A stretch of DNA of 64,000 nucleotides from Rhynchonema sp. JSB1_4 (taxonomy: Eukaryota > Nematoda > Chromadorea > Monhysterida > Xyalidae), in contig JASAMV010000944.1 in the NCBI GenBank assembly GCA_030248065.1, forward strand, positions 1 to 64,000, given 5' to 3'. Each line of letters begins with the position of its first letter. The first letter of the stretch is position 1. Position numbers and translations under genes: made by a program. Below are positions 47,501 to 59,500 of the stretch, piece by piece. Under the pieces are notes generated by a model. That model saw only the letters and a program-made list of their open reading frames with translations, was not told the DNA's origin and made no database searches.

Positions 47501-50500
47501 TTGCAACCAATATTAAATCGGTGCTGTTTTTCATTTCCACTCAAGAAAGTCTGTGGTAGGTGACGTTCGACACGCCCTTTACACGCATTTTAGTCGCATG
47601 ATACGGGCGTAGCAGAGCTCCTGCACCGCAATTGATCAGTTGTGCTGTGTGCGGCCGAAACTACTCAGCGCAATAACTCCTCTTCGTTTATGCATAACTT
47701 AAAAAAACTCATCACGTCAGCTTCCCTTGTTGTTTCAGGGTTCAACCAGTTCACGAGGTTCGGTGGGCGGTGAGCAGCGGACCAGTTGCAGCACCAATCA
47801 ATTGGCACAGGTCAGCATTCCAACAATAAATTTCTCATAGAGTGTTTGTTGATGGGACTTGCACTTGTTGTCAATGTTTTTTCGTTGCGTGCGACTGGAC
47901 TCTGTTGTTGGTATAGTAAATTTCTAATTTCGTTGCCTCGCGTATTTTTACAGACACAGGGAAACTCCCGTTCGAAGTCGAGCAGGCAACAAGCTCAACA
48001 CACAGTCAACATGCCACGCAGCTAAATCGTGTGCGTTTCGAATGTTTCAGTGACGCAAGCTTGCGTCACTCAGCTGCATGGCTTGTTGACCGTGTGTTGA
48101 GTTGGTTGTCTGCCTCGACTTCGAACAGGAGTAGTTTTCCTGCGTCTGTAAAAATGCATGAGGCAACGAAATTAGAAACTTACTATATCATCATCATCTT
48201 CCCTTCGTCAGCGAAGATCTCTTCGCATCATTTTTTGGATCAGCACGGCACAATTGAATAATATACGTGTCCTTGAAAGGCAATCATGGTGTGTGCTCAT
48301 GAGTCGATGCGCCCATTGCCCGCGACTTGACTGACTGTAGCGTGGACCGGATCAGCCCCCGTCTTTAGGTGCAGCTCGCGACGATCCCGCACGTGGTAGT
48401 ATTTCTCTCATAAAGCATTTCTAAAAGCACATTTGAGGCCATGTCTATTTTGGCACTATAAAAATATGCGTGCAATTACATATACGGCTAAGTTTGCACT
48501 GCTCTGTCTGGTGCATACCTTGGACCACTTGCGATCAATGTCGTAAGTGTACCTTCAGCCAATTAGCATGCCACTACATTGCGGTGCACGTACAGCATAC
48601 ATACGTAAATATGCGTAAATGTAAAAACCAACAAAACGTGTTTATTCCTGCACCTTCCTCACTACCGGACGGACTTTGTATGTACACTTGCACATGGCAT
48701 GTATTCCGATCGTTATACTTTTTGCATCGGTTCCCAGCACATGCTGACGCATGTACAACAGCAGCTTTGCAATGTTTTACTGGAACAAAAAATCAGTTAT
48801 AGTGCATAGCATGAACCGTGTTAGAATGCTAAAATATGCGTCACATGCTTTTATCACTGTAGAATGTGTAACCGTCGCTTATTTTTTGCAAAATATTAAT
48901 GGGTTTTGGCTCGTCATTTTCATCGTAGAATGAAAAACGGCAACCTCCCGTGTTCGGTGCTACATTTTGTTTTTGCACGCAATTTCAATTGAAAAAACGG
49001 GCGAGTCATAAAAGCGAAATAAATTGAATCTTCTGCGCGCGATCAAAGGCTTCGACAACAACCGTTCGTCGTGCTGCGTCAAGTAGGCGGTACAATCATG
49101 CCCATTTGACACATTGGCTGCGTGACTGTGCATTGGCTTGCACTTTTGTTTTGCCTTTTTTGGTCCGACGATTTGCGTGTCCACAACATTCGCGCGTTGT
49201 TCCGTTTCTCGACCCTTCTGACCTCGTCATCGTTACGCTGCTTAGCAAAAGTCAAGATCTATTTTAGCGGGCTATCTACCTATGGCGTGGCTCAAGCGTG
49301 TAGCCTTTTCACTACTGTACATACCAAACGCTGTACGTTAAGTCTGAATGAATCCATGATATGTTCATTAACGGTCTTAGAATTCTGGGTCTTCTCCTGA
49401 AGTCATGCCAATTGAAATAATAGTGGGTATCTGGTTGTGCTGCTGACATGGGCTGCACGACAGAAATTGACCGCCGTTCGAGCCACAGAGTGCTGCATCC
49501 AATCATCTGCGCAGTTGAGCTCTTTTAGGCCGCATTCACAATGCAGCGCGTTAGCGTGTTGCTGATTAGCGTGCACGCTTTTTCCGCACGCTTTTACATT
49601 CACAATGGAAAATTGAAAAAGCGCGTTAGCGTGCGCGCTTATCAGTGACACGCTAATGCGCTAACGCGCTAACGCGCTAATCAGCAAAACGCGTTTGCAT
49701 TCACAATGCCCGTTGGTCTGGGTGTTGGCAAATGCCGAATTTTTTTATTTCTTTGTTTTGAAAACGGCAACCAATCGCTTTCAAGCTTCATTCAAACTTA
49801 TTTTGATTCCAAACGAACATTTTCCTCAAATGTAAAATCTAGCTAGTCGCGACATGAACAATCCATGCGTGCAATACAGTCTCCTTGTCGTGTCATGCAT
49901 CACAATTACACCACCAAAAAGGATGCACAACACATAAGCAGATGAACAATGTGCCGCGCAACGTTTGCTTGCTGCTAATATCACAGCAGCCGAAACTGTT
50001 TGCCTCAATCGATTGATAGCGAAAAAAGATATGCTTCTGAGCATCAAAATGGAGCAAAAATATTCTCAGTGAACGCAGCAGGCTTTATTTCCTATGTTTT
50101 CACATTTTTCGCGGTCCGATAATGTTTTCAAATCAAATTATAAACTTTAGAACACGCGCATCCAGTGCTAACGCGCCAAAAAATTAGAACCAGTCCTAAT
50201 CGTGAAAAGCGCGTTAGCGTGCACGCTAACGCGCCAACGCGCTAATCAGCTTTGCATTGTGAATGCAAAAGCGCGTTGCGCATCTGCGCGTTAGCGTGCG
50301 AGAAAAGTTGCTCGCACGCTAACGCGCTAACGCGCTAATCAGCTTTTTCCATTGTGAATGCAAAAGCGTGCGCATCTCGCACGCTAACGCGCTAACACGC
50401 TAACGCGCTTGCATTGTGAAGGCGGCCTTATAATGAAAGTGACTGAGTGTGAGCTTTCGACTTGCGCCTCCCGTCAGTCGGGCTACTTGAGGCAAAAAAT

Positions 50501-53500
50501 ATTAAAGGGCAACTGAGCGACTGGCAGAGAATTGAGTTGCATTTGCACCCTGCCCATGGCTGATTTATTTTTCAAAACACCGCCACGGGTGGAATATATA
50601 CAGTAGATGGACATGGTATACTGTATATTGGGATCAGTGTGGCTGTTACAAGCAGATGTACTTCAATGGGATACTTGTTGCATACACCCAATAGCACCTA
50701 CTAGTTGTTGAACGTGCTTTTTCTCACGCAACTTCTATCATAATACTGCCTTTTGAGAAAGAAGCGTGCCTGTCAACTCTGACCGTCTCAGCAAGTGCAC
50801 GCTCTTCACTCCCATTCCGCCATTTCTGTGCGTTGCCCACATTGTTCTTCCGCTATTACGTCTTCTGTATCGCAGCCCAGCTTTGCATCGATTCTCAATA
50901 AGCGCAAATAGCGAACAAATATCAGTTTGGGATTATTATGCAACCGCCAACGAATACCTGAGTCGCTCGTTTTATTAGCATAATACCGCTGCTGAACTTG
51001 GGGGTGCCAGCAGAATATCCGGCGTTTTAATTGAGTTGCACCATCGGGGGTCCATTGAGGCCCCAACTCCTGCGGCAAATGCTTTGCAGTTTTGCAGTGC
51101 GACATCATGCTTTTATTATGTGCCAGCGGCACGCAACTTCTCAACAGGCTGTTTGTTACGATGCTTAGTCATATCGCGTGCATTTCATTCTCGGCTCTTG
51201 TAGAAGCTCTCATAAGGTGGCAATTTCTTCCTCTCTCAGTACTTTTTCCTCAAGCAAATCTGGCATTTATCGGGACCAATAGTTAGGTTGTTTTGAAGCT
51301 GCGTGTGTACATACAGTCGGCTTTATGCAACTCGTCGACTAAAGTGCTCAGTTCACGTACATAACGCCAATCTGAGCTGCTTGAGCAAGCGACTTTAGTT
51401 GACGATCTAGCCGTAAGGTCAAGGTGCATGAACATTTGGGTCAAAAAACCTGGACCAACCTTTACATCGCTTTTATGTGCGCTATCAGTACCGTATTTGC
51501 AAGTTTCGTCTAACAAACTCTCTCAAGCAGATCGGCTCTCTGCCGCGTTTCAGCCAATCAGTAAGTTACGTGAGAAATTGTTCGGTGTTGCGTGAACCGT
51601 GAAAGAAGAAGCTATACTGTCCCTATACTGGTTAGACCATCTTCTTCAAGGAGAAAACTGGAGTTTCATCCAGCTCTTGGGTCCAAGACCGAAAACAAGC
51701 ACTTCATAAACGATAATTAGCATGCTGGCACGTTCGTGTGCTGGCATTTTTCAGTATAGAAAAAACTGTCTTCTCGTTCTGCGGAATAAGCTATACACAC
51801 GGTAAAAAAACGAAATACATTTTTTCCATTAGGCACCAAAAATGCCCAGCTGAACAAACTCGTTGCTCAGGATAGAATTTCACCTTCTCAAGGACTGTCT
51901 TTTAAAAACGCTTTTTAAACTACCACTATTTTTGGACCACTGAGCCATGCTTAAAGCTAACACTTCTGGTTCTGCCACTTCGATTAAGCTTTCACACAGA
52001 ACCATTAAGCGTAGAGCTTTAGAAAGCGGTTTATTAGATGACGCATCAAGCAAAAAACACGCCTACATAAAAGCCCGTGCATCCATAGGCAACAGTCTTA
52101 TGATTGCACTTTCTCGTCTGGGGTTGTATGCACGCCATATCAAGTTCGAATCTTCCACTCAATCTTGTTGGTGCAGTTTGGCTAGATCTTCCGCGGTATT
52201 CGTTCACTAGCCTAATCTTATACTTCATAATGCAGACTTAATTAAGGAATAAACTACGCCTACCACTTGGCCCGACAGTCATGTGTGGCAGATGTGGTAA
52301 AGCGTGCAACCACGTGCATGAATGCAGCAATTGCGCATAAGCTCCCTGGCCATGACAATTTCATCTCTTTTTGCCATGCAACAGATTGCTCGATAGCTTG
52401 GAAAAGGGGGACATTATTCGACTTCGAGCGGGGCTTTTAAAAATAAGCGATGAATAAAAGGGTTTGCAGGACCAGTGTACTGTAGTTAAATGGCGGGCTG
52501 CCCTTGGGATGCCAATTTTCTTCCGAAACCCGTAATCTGTAAACCACGACGGTGGTATGATCCGCTAGTCTCTGGTCAGCTTCGACAACAAATCTTCAGA
52601 ATACAAATCCATCTCCTGTTTCGGCACTTTTTCTCACATCTGTTGCGGGCAATATATTTCACGAGAAACTGGTGTTTTGTGAATGCTAAAATGTTTAGCT
52701 CAACAATTTCGCTGTGCAGTTTTTTGTTATTTTTTTGTCAAACGAGCCTGGGCTGTTAGACAACATCCCTAAAACACTTTTGACACCGTTTTGAGCTGCT
52801 GGAGCCATAGTTCATCGCAAACTTCGCATCCTTTTTTGGTGTTGTGGTTGAGTGTCACTGCCAATGTGTTAGCCAGATGTGCTCCAGTATCCTCTCCTGC
52901 CTTCGGGCCGACCTACATACATAGACTGAACACGGAAACCGGAACGCGTGTCCCGTGACTATGTTTTCAGAATCACGAAACACGGAAATATTTCCGTGTC
53001 ACGGAAGACGGAAACATTCAAGTGTGCAAACGACGCTTTTCGAGTAATGATGACAAAACCCAGTGTGCTGAGATCAAGAGTTCTCGTGTACGCAAATTGT
53101 TTCCGTATTCCGTTAATTACCAGAAGATCACTACTTCGCGACTTTTCAGCCCCGGCCGATTCAGGCCCAGCACATTTGACCCATGTATAGGCTTAGGCTT
53201 AGGCTCCAGCCGGGCCTGAATCGGCCGATCCTGAACCTGTGCCCCGGGACTGAACCGGATCATCGAAACCGGAAATATTTCCATGGCACGGAAATAAATG
53301 AAATTGTATGGACATACCTAGTTGTGTGTTCAACAAAACAAACAAAACAAACCAAAAAAAAAAACAAAACCCGGTTTCAATCAGTATGATATACAGCTTT
53401 GTAGGAAACAGCTTGTATCCTGAAGGAGAAGTCATTTAGTTCCAAAAACCTGGTGTTTTTTTGGTCTCCGTTTTCTTCGCCGATAATTTTAAGCATCTGC

Positions 53501-56500
53501 GATTGACCAACAAATGTGTTGATCGGAACAAAAATCCTCTAAATACTGTATAAAAACCTCTGCTTTTGAGTACTAAACAAAAAAAAAACATAACATAATT
53601 CGGACAACATGCGCAAGTCGGTCATTATGGGCGTGCGCGAACCCAAAAAAGACAAAACATTTTTGAGTGCTCGAATCTGCACGTTGTTTTTGAGCGCGCG
53701 CGCTGATAATGACCGACTGCGCATGTTGTCCGAATTATTGTATTCGCTGTGTTTGGTGCAAAGAAATCAAAAGCACAGGGTAAGTAAAAAAAAAAAAGAG
53801 GATTTTTTGCGCCGAACAAAACATCCCCCGGACAAACGCAGATAACAAAAAATAAAGAAGAACAAAAAGATGAAAAAAAAAAACCACTCTTATAGAAAGC
53901 AAACTTTTTCCAACAAAGAAGGCAATCCTTCAAATGCAAAACATAAAACCAAAGAAAAAAAAAAAAATTTTTGTTCTACATATCCTCAACCACAAAGCCC
54001 CCCGTGATAAGCTCTCCAACTGCACGCCACCCCAACTACCAAACTCCACCAAGACGGGACAACCAACCACCTGGCCGCCCAACAACAAGCAGCAAACACA
54101 CCACTCCACACTACAAGAACAAACACTACACCCCCCCCCCCACCATACCGACCGCCCCCCGCCCCACGCAGGAGGGGGCCCGAATTGTGCTTGCTGACCA
54201 ATGCTTCTGCGTGCGCGGGCACGTTAAAATTATTTAACCGTGAACAGAGCCAGATATTTTATTTACGAAGTAATTGAAATCGAATCTATTTCCACTTGGC
54301 AACATTTTTGAGCTGAATTGCACTGCAAATAACACAACGATACTTGAAGCATACTTCATGATAACATTGAGCTTTAGGTTGTAAAACTAAACCGTGCAGC
54401 AACGCTGACAGACAACACCATCCGCGGATGTCTGCGTGTTTGAATAGTGCCCTGGTGAGCTATTCCTTCTCCGGAGCGCACAAGCATAAGACATGTTGAA
54501 GTATAGGCTATTCATTTTGTCACGTTTTTGTCTGGATTCAGCTTTCGACCTGGTTTTGCTGTTTTCATGCACATTAGTCAAGCAACAGCACTTTGGCTCT
54601 AAAAAGTGGCGCCAGGTCTTGATTCCAGCCCTTGCTCTGGTCACCTTGGTTGTTCTCAAGTCGTTATGTTCATCAGGAGGGTTGTGTACATCGCGCGTTA
54701 TTCGTCCCGATCTGCCACTGTCGCTTTATGGCCCTCGTGATTTATGATGATCGTTCACCAGCGAGCACACTGGGAGCGCACAGAAAACGGATCATAACAC
54801 ACCAGACGCTTCTTTAATGGCGCTTTCACTTTCACCCGTCTGATACAAAAGATTTCTCAATATTTGAGGACTATCCCGAAAATCTGACAGAAAATTCAAA
54901 TCTTCAAAATGGATCCCGAACGCTCATCGACCGATCTGCAAGTGCTCACATCAACGGCGCATCACTACAAACAGCACAAGAAGACGAGTCACACTAGTTC
55001 AATCTGCCGCAAACGGCCCATCATGCCACCCATGTACCGACAAGTCGCCATCGACTCCCTGCACGACAGTCCCTACTACGAACCATTCTCGACGCCGTTC
55101 GACCGTCTTAGCCGCCTTTCGCTAAATCGCGACCCCAAACTGTCACTACAATCTGCTCCGGGTGGCTCCATGCCACGCTTCATGCTTGGTTCCACCAGTA
55201 GCAGTCAGGCATCACCGCCGGTGGACAGAGTCAGGGGTCGATTGAGCAGACATCACCGGCAGCTGACTATTGAGCCTTCGTTCACGACCAACCTGGAAAG
55301 ATTCGATCTGAGGAAGGTGAGGCATATGTACAATTGTGCATGACACTGCATGACAGACAAAACAGGTTTTGATTTTGTTCCGCGTCCAATTGATTTGCAA
55401 TGTGAATAAAAATGCAGAACGCGACTAACCGAAAGTGGAAAGCGATTAGATGCTTCCACTTTAGGTGTTTCCACTTTAGGTTTCAGCCGGTTAGAGATAT
55501 GCATACGATTCAATACAATGCACGTAACACTCGATAGTTGGTCAAAAGCGTCGTTTCTGGCTATATAACTGACTCTCTTCTAATGTGGCAAGGGCGTCCT
55601 TGGAGAGTTAAAGATGGTCACACACTGCTTCTGCTATGTCTACCACTGTCAAACACTCCTAATTTTATAAAGTTCTGAAGTCGTAGACCTTTGCTGGCAC
55701 ACAACCCAGCAACTGGCAACTGTACACATTCGTCGGAAAACAGTTTTGCTTGGTCATCAACGTGAAACGTGCAAATTGTGCATCTCGAAAGAGCATATAC
55801 CTACTGTACATCCAGATAGCCTCCTCATGATGACTTCGCAATTAAAGATATGTACAATACATACGCGTTGGATCTGCACCTTGCTGGTCCACTCGTATAT
55901 TTTCAATTTGCATACGAAGTTCTTTTACCAGAATGAAAGCGCGCCAAGTCGAGTAGCATAGCGCTTGGTTTTGTCTGTTTCTGGGCCATTAAATTGCGTT
56001 ACACGTATGTATGTTGTAGTTCGCTCGCAAAGGTCGTCGTTTTTGTAGCACGCGTAACGCGTTCATCGACGGCTTTCGCTCCCAACTCCGTTGCGTATTC
56101 TTATGTTGTACTTTATGTTTTTTGAAAAAAATGCGTCCAGCTTCCGGCTACAATCTCTCGCACATGTGCAACACTGGGCTAATCACTTTCTTGGTCGCTG
56201 TCTTTTTTAAAATCTTGTGAATTTCTGAATACCGCAGTTCGTGGGCTGGGTAGGTATGCCTAAGGTGAGCTCATTATCATCGTTAGTGGCTTCGTTCGAA
56301 AAACCAGAGCGCGAGGGTTAATTCTGCTGTCACATCGGATTAATTCCGGAAGCCAAACAAAAACAACAACTGTATAGTTCGAGCCAGTAATGCTTTCAGT
56401 AATGCAAGTAAACGGCCCATGCAAAGTCCCAAATCCAATATCGACTACTTACAATCGGTTGATAATCAGGTCTCACGGGACAATCCAATATTTTGTGTCA

Positions 56501-59500
56501 ACATTGGATGTTACCTGGAAAAACTGCCCGACGGAGCAGTTTGAAGTTGTCTCATCACATTTTTTCAACATCTTCAATCCTTTATGAGTTTCTTTTCAAA
56601 GCACAAGCGCGTGGAATGGTCCATCTGGTACGAAAATTGAGTTACACCGCTCGCTGCTTTTTGCTCGTGCGCAAAAACATTTGGTTGACTGGGGCTGATT
56701 ATGGGGATTAAATGTGGCCACACGCACACGCACAAAAAATTGACGCCGGTGCCAGTGTGACCCCCATGTCACGAGGAAAGGGATTTAGCCGAACCTGACG
56801 TTCGCCCATTTGCTTTGTACGGTCAACCCTCTTTGTAGTGACATTCTTATAGTGGAACCCTCTAAATGGTGTATATTTCTTAAAGCGATTTCGGTCCCCA
56901 ATCTGTCGTTAATTTCTTGATTCCTACTCCCTGGTGGAAATTGTTCATGGTGACATAAACGGCCGGTCCCGGTCATGTCACTATAAAGAGGGTTGACTGT
57001 ACATCTATCTAGCTGTGTATCTTCATTATTTACCCATTTTATGCTCGTGTTCTACCTAATTTGGTCTCATTCATTTGTTGTTCACATTTTTATTCACGTG
57101 CTGTGCACACAATGAATCGCGAACTAAAAACTAAAATAGTTTCGACATCCCCATCACGGCACACATGTCACCATATTTTTATCGCAGGAACAACATCATG
57201 CCTGAGTTTCGCGTGCCATGTGCACTTGTAATGCGAATTCGTTCAATTTGTAGCTCAGTCAGGGTTGGGCAAAAAAAACGACGGCGTTTTTTCTTAAAAA
57301 ACGACGTTTTTTTTAAAAAAAAACGCCTGGGTCGTTTTTCGTTTTTCTAAACCCTGAATTTCCTTGATTTTCCCTGATTTTTCAGGGAAAGTACCCTGAT
57401 TATCAAGGAAAATCAATTTTTTGTCCCATTTTTTCAAAAAATTTTCGACCAATTTTTACTTTGTCGAGATAGGTCGATATACGGAGTTTGACTTTCAGTG
57501 ATGACCCCGGCCAAAGTTGGTCCCATGATGCGGGTCTGATATGGGACCTTAACAACTCGCTAGAAAAGGGTTGAAACCCGTTTATTTTGCCTCAGAACAC
57601 ATAGAATTACTTCATTTAACCACGTTTTCTTCCCAACATGAGCGTTTTCCAATTTTTTTGGGGGCATATTTTGGTCATCTGGGCGTTTTAAAAAGAACGT
57701 TTTTTTTAAAAAAAACGTTTTTTTTAAAAAAAACGATTTTTTGAAAAAAAACGTTTTTTGCCCAACCCTGAGCTCAGTATGCAAACAACAATAATGATGG
57801 TCTGTGCATCGCGCTCGCGCTGCTGTTCATTCATGAATTGATACTGCTACCAGCTTGTTCGAAGCTCATTGTCCACAATTATGCTAATTTTGTGATAACG
57901 ATCATTTTAGATTAGGAAGTGCGCGAGCCTTCAGGCCATTTGTTTGAAAAAACCCAAACCCCTGTGACGCGAAAGGATGTTCTACGCATCGAAGCTCCCT
58001 GTTACCGGTTGAGCCAGCCAAGAGGAGGTCATCCATCCCTTCTAGAAACAAGCAATTTCTACGTGGGAGGCATCCGTCCATTGCGTGACTTGATTGTTTT
58101 GGACGAATTACCTTGTCAACCTTACTGCACTATTTTAAATTCATATTTATTGCTGCTCTGTCATATCGGTGGGTTTTTTCTCACAGTGATAGGAGAGTGA
58201 TGTAAAGTTTGTTGTCCTGCCCCTATTTAATTAATATTTTGAAGAAAGTAGCTCACAAAAGAGTCTGGAGATACAGGCAAGATGGTCTGTTGTCCGATTG
58301 CAGAAACATTAGTTGTCAGATGTAATGCCTAAATTGATGTAATCCTGCCTGACGAAGATTGTAAACAAGCAAGTTTAGCCCAAAGCAAAAGGTGACCAAA
58401 TGTACACGCACAAATGTATAATACAGTACTATGTATGTTTCATTTTCCCCCATTCGAATAACTATTCTCTGCCCCTTTTTCATCAAAATCAATCCATTAG
58501 CCATCCTACATAAGTATATCTAGTCTGTTTCCTCCAAAGGTTCCTCATGCTCAACGATGAGCACTACTGTCAGCGTAATAAGCTGCTTTCTATCCACGGA
58601 TTGTGATGTATTTATGTACTGTATGTATGTATCATCATTCCGTTCTTGTTTATTTCTTTGCTCCACCACTGTGCCTGGTGGTATATCAGGCAGAGGCAGT
58701 TACAGTATCAGCTGCCTAAATTAGGTATACCTACATATGCAGCATCACAATTTGTAGGTATTGTATCTTCAGAGGATCTTCATGGAAAGCAGAAAGATAC
58801 TATCCTTAGCGCTCCTTCCGAAGTAGTAGCCGTATATTTCTGATCGTTATGGCAACAAACCTTCTGTTTAAAGTCCATTGACGTAAGTTGCCGGTTTGGT
58901 GTACAAAATGCAGTGCAATTTTTCAAGATGCGCCGACCTTACTTGAACAGAAGGTTGTGCTGCCTGTCGATCTTCGGCTGTTCTTGAGCGTACTGAGAAA
59001 ACATTTTTCAAAATTCAAGTTCACCTATGCATTTTGGATTCTCAATCACATATGGCCGTCCTTTTCCAAGATAATTAGAAACAAAGGCTTGTTGTTGTGG
59101 CTTGGCTAGACTTACGGCAGTAAGACTGTAGGAAATGAAAATGAAGTTTGTCGTCGGCTGTTAATGAATGCATGGGCATATTTACATACCTATGTATTCC
59201 CATATGTTACATCGCAAACAAAAGTACCGTAGTTTTCCGGTTACAGCCCCTGGGGCTATTCGGTAGTAAGTGGAAAATCGGAGTTTCAAATTAATCTTTA
59301 TTCCTAAACAGGGCCGTACGGGGAGGGGATTAAGTTCGAATCATTTTTCGAATTGAACTCCTTGTAAAATTTTTGTGTTTTCCGAATTGGTGAAAACGGT
59401 GCTATTTTTGTTCCATTATTTTTGTAAAATTCTCGACACCTATGTATGATCAAGAAGTGCATAAAATACGCTACCTTTGATGCTTCTTGCCGATGATTTT

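Noticed and set aside
53934..54237. Proline/threonine-rich frames
   Set aside because: Product of an A/C-only low-complexity tract, probably artefactual.
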